Shown: positions 42,113 through 48,233 of the stretch, piece by piece
How the letters are laid out: the number at the start of each line of letters is the position of its first letter
Position numbering within the stretch: position 1 is the stretch's first letter
Assembly (NCBI GenBank): GCA_903937385.1
Contig: CAIZZF010000024.1
Coordinates: forward strand, 1-51,107
Direction of reading: 5' to 3'
Source: an uncultured Holophagaceae bacterium
GTDB lineage: Bacteria > Acidobacteriota > Holophagae > Holophagales > Holophagaceae
DNA: 51,107 nucleotides
Translations under genes and position numbers: made by a program
Notes under the pieces: generated by a model
What the model saw: the letters and a program-made list of their open reading frames with translations, nothing else
Told to the model about the DNA's origin: nothing
Database searches by the model: none

Positions 42113-42807
42113 TCGACCAGTATCTCTCCCCCAGCGAGCTCAAGCGCCTGCTGACCGCCCTCATGGTGGTCATCGGCTTCATCTTCATCGCCGCCTTCTT
42201 CGGCTTCACGGTGCTGCCTGGGCTGCGCTACCAGGCGCACACCCTGCCGGATGCCCCGGTCCAGGCCGTGCAGGGCGAGACCGGCTGGCTGGATCCCACG
42301 GACTACCCCGCCATGGCCCGGGAGGTCATTCCGCCCATCGATCCCCGCACAGTGCTGACGCCCAATCCTGCGCTGATGGCCCGCGGCAAGGCGGTCTACG
42401 CCCAGACCTGCGCCACCTGCCACGGTGGCGAGGGCAAGGGCGACGGCCCCGGCGGCACGGGCCTCAACCCCAAGCCCCGCAACTTCACCCAGGCCACCGC
42501 CTGGAAGAACGGCACGCGCCTGGAAGACATCTACAAGACGCTGGATGAGGGCATCAAGGGCAGCTCCATGGTGTCCTACAACTACCTCTCCAAGAAGGAC
42601 CGCATGGCCCTGGCCCACGTGGTGCAGTCCCTGGGCACCTTCGAGCACACCGCCAGCGATCCCAAGGCCATCGCCGCCTTGGAGAAGCTCTTCGCCAGTG
42701 CCGGTGAGGTCATCCCCACCCGCATCCCCGTGCGCCGGGCCGTGGACACGCTCTCCCGGGAGTATGCCCAGACCCACCCCGTCCCCCCCGCCTCGACCCC
42801 CCGCTGA
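42109..42807 (+). CDS. Membrane-anchored monoheme cytochrome c
   Basis: A 232-residue protein with one N-terminal helix (about 13-38) and a class I cytochrome c domain. CATCH is at 101-105, with GKGDGPGG after it and a likely distal Met in KGSSMVSYNYLSKKD. It is a second monoheme cytochrome besides the ActE domain and sits exactly between the ACIII genes and sco/coxA. The natural inference is that it shuttles electrons from ACIII to the CuA/cytochrome c subunit of the oxidase, or bridges a supercomplex. The start overlaps the actF stop. Confidence 0.85.
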   Translation: MIDQYLSPSELKRLLTALMVVIGFIFIAAFFGFTVLPGLRYQAHTLPDAPVQAVQGETGWLDPTDYPAMAREVIPPIDPRTVLTPNPALMARGKAVYAQTCATCHGGEGKGDGPGGTGLNPKPRNFTQATAWKNGTRLEDIYKTLDEGIKGSSMVSYNYLSKKDRMALAHVVQSLGTFEHTASDPKAIAALEKLFASAGEVIPTRIPVRRAVDTLSREYAQTHPVPPASTPR

Positions 42808-42815
42808 GAATCGCC

Positions 42816-43634
42816 ATGAGCCTCCTCTCCCTCCGACGCCTGCTGCTGCCGCTCGCCCTCCTGGCCCTGGCGGCGGGTCCGGCTGCCCTGAAGGCCCAGG
42901 CACCCGCCCCGGCCAGCACGCCCGAGGAAGTGGGGATCGATGAGAAGCTCGGCGCCAGCATCCCCCTAGATCTGGTCCTCAAGGCCGAGGATGGCAGCGC
43001 CGTCACCCTGCGCTCACTCATCAACAAGCCCACCATCCTGACGCTCAACTACTTCCGCTGTGCCGGCATCTGCACGCCGCAACTGGGCGGCGTGGCCGAG
43101 GTGCTGAACCGGACCCAGGCGATTCCCGGGCAGGACCTGCAGGTGCTCACCGTCAGCTTCGACGAGCGGGACGAGCCAGAGGTCGCCGCCCAGAAGCGCA
43201 CCAACTACCTGGCCGAGATCACCCGCCCCTTTCCGCCCGCGGCCTGGCGGTTCCTGACCGGGCCCGCGGCCACCACCCGCGCCCTGGCCGATGCCGTCGG
43301 CTTCAAGTTCAAGCGCCAGAACGATGACTTCATCCATGCAGCCGCGATCATCTTCATCAGCCCCGAGGGCCGCGTCACCCGCTACATGTATGGCACCTCC
43401 TACCTGCCTGCCGATGTCCAGTTGGCGGCCCAGGAGGCAGCTCGGGGCGAGGCCCAACCCACCATCAAGAAGTTCCTGAAGTTCTGTTTCAGCTATGACC
43501 CCGCGGGCCGGCGCTATGTCCTGAATACCACCAGCATCGGCGCCATCGTGATCCTCCTGGCCGCCGGCGTGTTCCTGCTGGCGGTGGTGAGGCGCGGTCG
43601 CAAGGACAAGACCAAGACCGAGGAGAACGCATGA
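42816..43634 (+). CDS. sco: SCO1/SenC copper chaperone for cytochrome oxidase
   Basis: A 272-residue thioredoxin-like copper chaperone that metallates the CuA site. After a signal or anchor (about 1-28) the copper ligands are C82 and C86 in CAGICTPQ, and H174 in DDFIHAAAIIF. Unusually a second hydrophobic segment occurs at the C-terminus (about 238-258, IVILLAAGVFLLAVV) before a Lys-rich cytoplasmic tail, so it may be anchored at both ends. The stop overlaps the coxA start (ATGA). Placement directly before the oxidase genes fits its role. Confidence 0.9.
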   Translation: MSLLSLRRLLLPLALLALAAGPAALKAQAPAPASTPEEVGIDEKLGASIPLDLVLKAEDGSAVTLRSLINKPTILTLNYFRCAGICTPQLGGVAEVLNRTQAIPGQDLQVLTVSFDERDEPEVAAQKRTNYLAEITRPFPPAAWRFLTGPAATTRALADAVGFKFKRQNDDFIHAAAIIFISPEGRVTRYMYGTSYLPADVQLAAQEAARGEAQPTIKKFLKFCFSYDPAGRRYVLNTTSIGAIVILLAAGVFLLAVVRRGRKDKTKTEENA

Positions 43635-45256
43635 GCGGCACCCACGCCACCACCCCAGAGCCCAGCTACCTGGTGGATACCGGGACGCGCACGGGCGTCA
43701 TGGCCTGGCTCACCACCACGGACCACAAGCGCATCGGCCTGCTCTACCTGTATTCGATGATGACGTTCTTCTTCGTGGGCGTTGGCATAGGCCTAGTCAT
43801 GCGCCTGGTGCAGCTCACCACCTTCCAGAAGCTGGTCACAGCCCAGACCTACAACGCCATGTTTACGGTGCACGGCGTGATCATGATCTTCCTGTTCGTG
43901 GTGCCCGGCCTGCCGGCCATCTTCGGCAACTTCTTCCTGCCCATCCTCATCGGGGCCAAGGACGTCTCCTTCCCCCGCCTGAACCTGGCCTCCTGGTACT
44001 TCTTCATCGCGGGCGCCATCCTCGCGGTGCTCTCCCTCTTCACGGGTGGCGGCGCCCCGGACACGGGCTGGACCTTCTACGCGCCCTTCAGCCTCAAGAC
44101 CGGCACCAACGTCAGCCTCGCGGTCTTTGCGGCCTTCGTGCTGGGCTTCTCGTCCATGCTTACGGGCATCAACTTCATCACCACCATCCACCGCATGCGG
44201 GCGCCGGGCATGCACTGGTTCCGCATGCCCCTGATGTGCTGGGCGCTCTACTCCACCGCCTGGATCCAGCTGCTGGCCACCCCCATCGTGGCCATCACGC
44301 TGCTACTGGTGATCCTCGAGCGCTTCTTCGGCATCGGCATCTTCGACCCGGCCAAGGGCGGTGATCCCCTGCTGTACCAGCACCTCTTCTGGATCTACTC
44401 CCACCCGGCGGTCTACATCATGATCCTGCCGGCCATGGGCGCCATCTCCGAGATCCTGCCCACCTTCGCCAAGCGCCCCATCTTCGGCTACAAGGCCATC
44501 GCCTTCAGCTCCATGTCCATCGCCGGCGTGGGCAGCTTGGTGTGGGCCCACCACATGTTCACTTCGGGCATGAGCGGCATGGCCCTCATGATCTTCTCGC
44601 TGCTGACCATGGTCGTGGCCGTGCCCAGTGCCATCAAGGTCTTCAACTGGGTGAGCACCCTCTACAAGGGCAGCATCGACTTCCAGCCGCCCCTGCTCTT
44701 CGCCCTGACCTTCATCTTCCTCTTCTGCATCGGCGGCCTCACGGGCGTCATGCAGGGCGCCCTGGCCATCAACGTGCACATCCACGACACCTACTTCATC
44801 GTGGGCCACTTCCACTACGTGATGTTCGGCGGCACGGGCATGGCGCTGTTCGCGGCACTGCTCTACTGGTTCCCCAAGATGTTCGGGAAGATGTACTCGA
44901 AGAAGGCCATCTACGCCTCCTGGTTCCCCATGTTCATCGGCTTCAACATGCTCTACTTCGGCATGATGATCCTAGGCATGATGGGCATGCCCCGCCGCTA
45001 CTACGTCCACCTGCCCCAGTTCCACACCATGCACGTGATCGCCACCGTGGGCAGCTGGTTCCTGGTGCTGGGCCTGGTGATCTTCTTCGCCACCCTGATC
45101 TACGCCACCTTCAAGGGCGAGAAGGCCGAAGACAACCCCTGGGGCGGCGTCACGCTGGAGTGGACGATCCCCAGCCCACCGCCGCTTGAGAACTTCGACG
45201 TGATCCCCACCATCACCCGGGGCCCCTACCACTTCGAGCAGGAGGAGCACCCATGA
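43631..45256 (+). CDS. coxA: caa3-type cytochrome c oxidase subunit I, A2 type
   Basis: A 541-residue heme-copper oxygen reductase catalytic subunit with 12 helices. Ligands are H81 (heme a), H258 (CuB, in YSHPAVY), H307 and H308 (CuB), and H393 and H395 in VGHFHYVMFGG (heme a3 and heme a). Y262 is the CuB-linked tyrosine. The helix VI motif is YSHPAVY, with Tyr-Ser instead of the Glu of HPEVY, the signature of A2-type oxidases such as that of Rhodothermus. It reduces oxygen to water and pumps protons. It overlaps sco and coxC by 4 bp each. Confidence 0.95.
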   Translation: MSGTHATTPEPSYLVDTGTRTGVMAWLTTTDHKRIGLLYLYSMMTFFFVGVGIGLVMRLVQLTTFQKLVTAQTYNAMFTVHGVIMIFLFVVPGLPAIFGNFFLPILIGAKDVSFPRLNLASWYFFIAGAILAVLSLFTGGGAPDTGWTFYAPFSLKTGTNVSLAVFAAFVLGFSSMLTGINFITTIHRMRAPGMHWFRMPLMCWALYSTAWIQLLATPIVAITLLLVILERFFGIGIFDPAKGGDPLLYQHLFWIYSHPAVYIMILPAMGAISEILPTFAKRPIFGYKAIAFSSMSIAGVGSLVWAHHMFTSGMSGMALMIFSLLTMVVAVPSAIKVFNWVSTLYKGSIDFQPPLLFALTFIFLFCIGGLTGVMQGALAINVHIHDTYFIVGHFHYVMFGGTGMALFAALLYWFPKMFGKMYSKKAIYASWFPMFIGFNMLYFGMMILGMMGMPRRYYVHLPQFHTMHVIATVGSWFLVLGLVIFFATLIYATFKGEKAEDNPWGGVTLEWTIPSPPPLENFDVIPTITRGPYHFEQEEHP

Positions 45257-45855
45257 GCGGGCACGTTCACCGCGACGACCTGGGCTCACGCCTTGGCATG
45301 TGGCTCTTCCTCGTCACCGAGATGGTGCTCTTCGGAGGCCTCTTCATCGGCTACTCCTACATGCGCTACCGCTATCCCGCGGAGTTCCACCACGGCGGCA
45401 TGGAGCTGAACGCCACCCTCGGCGTGATCAACACCCTGGTCCTGCTCACCAGCAGCCTCACGGTGGTGCTCTCCATCGTGGCGGTGCAGCGGGCCGAGAA
45501 GCAGCGGGCCATGGCCCTGCTCAGCACCACCCTGGGGCTGGGGCTCACCTTCCTGGTGATCAAGGGCTTCGAGTGGAGCGCCAAGTTCCACCACGGGCTG
45601 TACCCGAACTCGGCCCACCTGGCCACCCTGCCCCCCGGGGAGCAGGTCTTCTTCGGGCTCTACTTCACCATGACCGGCCTGCACGGTGTGCACGTCATCG
45701 CCGGCCTGTCGGTGCTGAGCGTGATGCTCTGGTGGGTCGCCACAGACCGCATCCGCCAGGACCGCTACATCCACCTGGAGAACAGCGGCCTCTACTGGCA
45801 CCTCGTGGACGTGATTTGGATCTTCCTCCTCCCGCTGTTCTATCTGGCTGCTTGA
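45253..45855 (+). CDS. coxC: Cytochrome c oxidase subunit III
   Basis: A 200-residue five-helix subunit III, the short form typical of caa3 oxidases. It begins GSRLGMWLFLVTEMVLFGGL, and contains FFGLYFTMTGLHGVHVIAGL and ENSGLYWHLVDVIWIFLLPL, both hallmarks of the family including the conserved His/Glu residues. It supports the proton-uptake path of subunit I. It overlaps coxA by 4 bp. An 89-bp gap with a palindromic repeat follows before the next gene. Confidence 0.93.
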   Translation: MSGHVHRDDLGSRLGMWLFLVTEMVLFGGLFIGYSYMRYRYPAEFHHGGMELNATLGVINTLVLLTSSLTVVLSIVAVQRAEKQRAMALLSTTLGLGLTFLVIKGFEWSAKFHHGLYPNSAHLATLPPGEQVFFGLYFTMTGLHGVHVIAGLSVLSVMLWWVATDRIRQDRYIHLENSGLYWHLVDVIWIFLLPLFYLAA

Positions 45856-45861
45856 CCTCCT

Positions 45862-45893
45862 CCGGGGATTCCGTGCTGCGCACACACCCCCGG
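45862..45893 (+). repeat. REP-like palindromic repeat, copy 2
   Basis: CCGGGG (45862-45867) pairs with CCCCGG (45888-45893). The 32-bp element matches the reverse complement of 28468-28499 at 29 positions and similarity extends through the following run of C. It lies in the only sizeable gap of the respiratory operon, directly after coxC. Confidence 0.75.
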
Positions 45894-45944
45894 ACCCCCA
45901 CCTCGCTTCCAGCCAAGCTGGATGCTCGGTCTTAGGAACCTCCC

Positions 45945-46244
45945 ATGAATGACACGCTGCATTCCCACGAAGCCCCCATCGAACACCCGGGCTATGGCAC
46001 CTTCATCGGGGTCTGGCTGCTGCTGCTCCTGCTCACCGGCTGCCTGGTGGGCCTCAGCCATGTGAGTCAGACCTATGCCGTCTGGGGCCTCATGACCCTG
46101 ACGCCCCTCAAGGCCGGCCTGGTCTTCTACTATTTCATGCACCTGAAGTATGAGGGTCCGGTCTTCAAGATCGTGATCCTGGTGACCCTTGGCACGCTGC
46201 TGATCTTTTTCGCCCTGCTCTTCTCCGACGTCGCTTTCCGCTGA
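45945..46244 (+). CDS. Cytochrome c oxidase subunit IV (prokaryotic type)
   Basis: A 99-residue protein with three predicted helices (about 18-40, 49-66, 72-95), including KAGLVFYYFMHLKYEGPVFK, the recognisable core of the bacterial COX4 family found with caa3 oxidases. It is thought to stabilise the enzyme. The start has AGGAACCTCCC upstream. It is 7 bp before coxB. Confidence 0.85.
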   Translation: MNDTLHSHEAPIEHPGYGTFIGVWLLLLLLTGCLVGLSHVSQTYAVWGLMTLTPLKAGLVFYYFMHLKYEGPVFKIVILVTLGTLLIFFALLFSDVAFR

Positions 46245-46251
46245 GGCTCCC

Positions 46252-47208
46252 ATGGACTGGATGAACCAAGCCGCCCTGTCTGCCCAGAAGTCCGACGCGG
46301 TCTTTTTCTACGTGTTCGGGCTCTCGGTGGTGTTCCTGATCTTCATCACCGTGCTGATGATCTATTTCGTGGTGCGCTACAGCAAGAAGCGCAACCCCGT
46401 GGCCAGCCAGATCGAGGGCCATGTGGGCCTGGAGATCCTCTGGACCACCATCCCCCTGGTGCTGTTCCTGTCCATCTTCTACTACGGCTGGACCAACTAC
46501 GAATACATGCGCCAGGCCCCCCGGGACGCCATGGCCATCAAGGTCACGGCCCGCCAGTGGAGCTGGTCCTTCGAGTATCCCAACGGCAAGCAGACCAAGG
46601 TGCTCTTTGCGCCGCTGGGCAAGCCCATGCGCCTGGACGTGCGCAGCGCCGACATGATCCACGGGTTCTTCGTGCCCTCCTTCCGCCTCAAGATCGACGC
46701 CGTGCCCGCCCGCACCAACACCACTTGGTTCCAGGCCACCAAGCCCGGTTCCTATGACATCGAGTGCACGGTCATCTGCGGCGTGGACCACAGCCTCATG
46801 CTGAGCAAGGTCGTCGTCGTGCCCGAAGACGAGTTCAAGGCCTGGTACTTCGGGGGCGAGGACGCCCCGGAACCCGGCAAGGCCCTGCGCGCCGCCGAGG
46901 CCCACCCCGACCTGGCGAACCAGCCCCTGGGCCTGGCGGTGCTCACAGCCAAGGGCTGCATCGCCTGCCACTCCGTGGATGGCAAGCCCAAGGTGGGCCC
47001 CACCCTCAAGGCCATCTATGGCCGCGAGGCCCAGGTGCTGGTCGCCGGCAACCTCCACACGATCACGGTCGACGATGCCTACCTCCGCCGGTCCATCACC
47101 GACCCCTCGGCTCAGGTGGTGCGCGGTTATCCGCCCGCCATGCCCAAGACTGCGCTCACGGCCCAGGAGCTGGACGAGGTCGTGCGCTACATCAAGACCC
47201 TGGACTAG
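46252..47208 (+). CDS. coxB: Cytochrome c oxidase subunit II with fused cytochrome c domain
   Basis: A 318-residue caa3-type subunit II. Two helices (about 17-42 and 62-82) lead to the cupredoxin domain with RQWSWSFEYP and CuA ligands H137, C172, C176, H180 and M183. A C-terminal cytochrome c domain has CIACH at 236-240 and Met in YPPAMPKTAL. The usual Glu between the two CuA cysteines is Val here (CTVICG); that residue binds through its backbone, so the site should still form. In many operons coxB comes first, but here it follows subunits I, III and IV. Confidence 0.95.
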   Translation: MDWMNQAALSAQKSDAVFFYVFGLSVVFLIFITVLMIYFVVRYSKKRNPVASQIEGHVGLEILWTTIPLVLFLSIFYYGWTNYEYMRQAPRDAMAIKVTARQWSWSFEYPNGKQTKVLFAPLGKPMRLDVRSADMIHGFFVPSFRLKIDAVPARTNTTWFQATKPGSYDIECTVICGVDHSLMLSKVVVVPEDEFKAWYFGGEDAPEPGKALRAAEAHPDLANQPLGLAVLTAKGCIACHSVDGKPKVGPTLKAIYGREAQVLVAGNLHTITVDDAYLRRSITDPSAQVVRGYPPAMPKTALTAQELDEVVRYIKTLD

Positions 47209-47211
47209 CCG

Positions 47212-48105
47212 ATGAGCGCCGCAGCCCTCCCCCTCCCCAAGTCCAACCCCATCTCGAACCTGCTGGAGCTGACCAAGCTCCGGATCTCGGGCGCCTCCAC
47301 GTTCACGGCAGCGGCGGGCTACGTGGCCTTCCTGCGGGGAGCGGACAGCGGCCTGATCACCACCCTGCTCGGCATCCTGCTGCTGGCCATGGGCAGCAGC
47401 GCCTTGAACGAGGTGCAGGAGCATCGCTTTGATGCCCTGATGCCGCGCACCGCCACCCGCCCCATCCCCCGGGGCGACCTGACGCCACTTCAGGCCACCG
47501 TCTTCGCCGTCTCCCTGGCCGTGGCGGGCTTCCTGATCCTGCTGCTGGCCCACAACCTGACCTCAGCCCTCCTGGGTGCCCTGGCCCTGGGCTGGTACAA
47601 CGGCTTCTACACGCCCCTCAAGCGTGTCAGCGCCTTCGCGGTGGTGCCGGGATCCCTCATCGGCGCCCTGCCGCCCGCCATCGGCTGGACCGCCGCCGGC
47701 GGCAGCGTGGCGGACCCTACGGTACTGGCTCTGGCCTTCGCCTTCTTCATCTGGCAGGTGCCCCACTTCTGGCTGCTGGTGGGCCTCCATGCCGAGGGCT
47801 ACGAGGAGGCCGGCTACCCCACCCTGGTGGGCCTCTTCGGGCGGCACAGACTGTCCCGTCTGACCTTCACCTGGACCTGCGGCACCGCCGCCGCCTGCGG
47901 CCTGCTGCCCCTCTTCCGGGTGCTGGTCTCCTGGCCCGCGGAGGTCATGCTGGGCCTCGGTGCCATCTGGCTCGTGGTGGGCTCCCTGCCCCTCCTCAGG
48001 CCCGGCCAGGATGCGGTCCTCTACCGCCGCGTCTTCATGAACATTAACCTCTTCGCCCTGGTGCTGACCGCTGCCGTGATCCTGGATCCATTCTTCGCAA
48101 GGTAG
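47212..48105 (+). CDS. ctaB: Protoheme IX farnesyltransferase (heme O synthase)
   Basis: A 297-residue UbiA-family prenyltransferase that farnesylates heme B to heme O, the precursor of heme A for the oxidase. About nine helices are present, with the prenyl-diphosphate-binding NEVQEHRFDALMPRTATRPI near 67-86 and YTPLKRVSAFAVVPGSLIGA. The first motif has Glu where Asp is commonest. It is 3 bp after coxB and ends the operon. No ctaA (heme A synthase) is in the window. Confidence 0.93.
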   Translation: MSAAALPLPKSNPISNLLELTKLRISGASTFTAAAGYVAFLRGADSGLITTLLGILLLAMGSSALNEVQEHRFDALMPRTATRPIPRGDLTPLQATVFAVSLAVAGFLILLLAHNLTSALLGALALGWYNGFYTPLKRVSAFAVVPGSLIGALPPAIGWTAAGGSVADPTVLALAFAFFIWQVPHFWLLVGLHAEGYEEAGYPTLVGLFGRHRLSRLTFTWTCGTAAACGLLPLFRVLVSWPAEVMLGLGAIWLVVGSLPLLRPGQDAVLYRRVFMNINLFALVLTAAVILDPFFAR

Positions 48106-48180
48106 GGGTATCAACGCGAGTGAGGAGATAGCGCCAAAGGGTGTTGGCTCGCCGGGAGTCGGGTCCCCCAATAAAGGATC

Positions 48181-48208
48181 AAGGGCCGACCTTGAGAGGT
48201 CGGCCCTT
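48181..48208. terminator. Terminator hairpin between ctaB and the surface-protein gene
   Basis: AAGGGCCGACCT pairs perfectly with AGGTCGGCCCTT around TGAG, followed by GGTTT on the plus strand. It lies between the convergent ctaB and Ig-repeat genes. The T-tracts are short on both sides, so efficiency is uncertain. Confidence 0.75.
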
Positions 48209-48233
48209 GGTTTGGACACTTGGGGTGCGGGTG

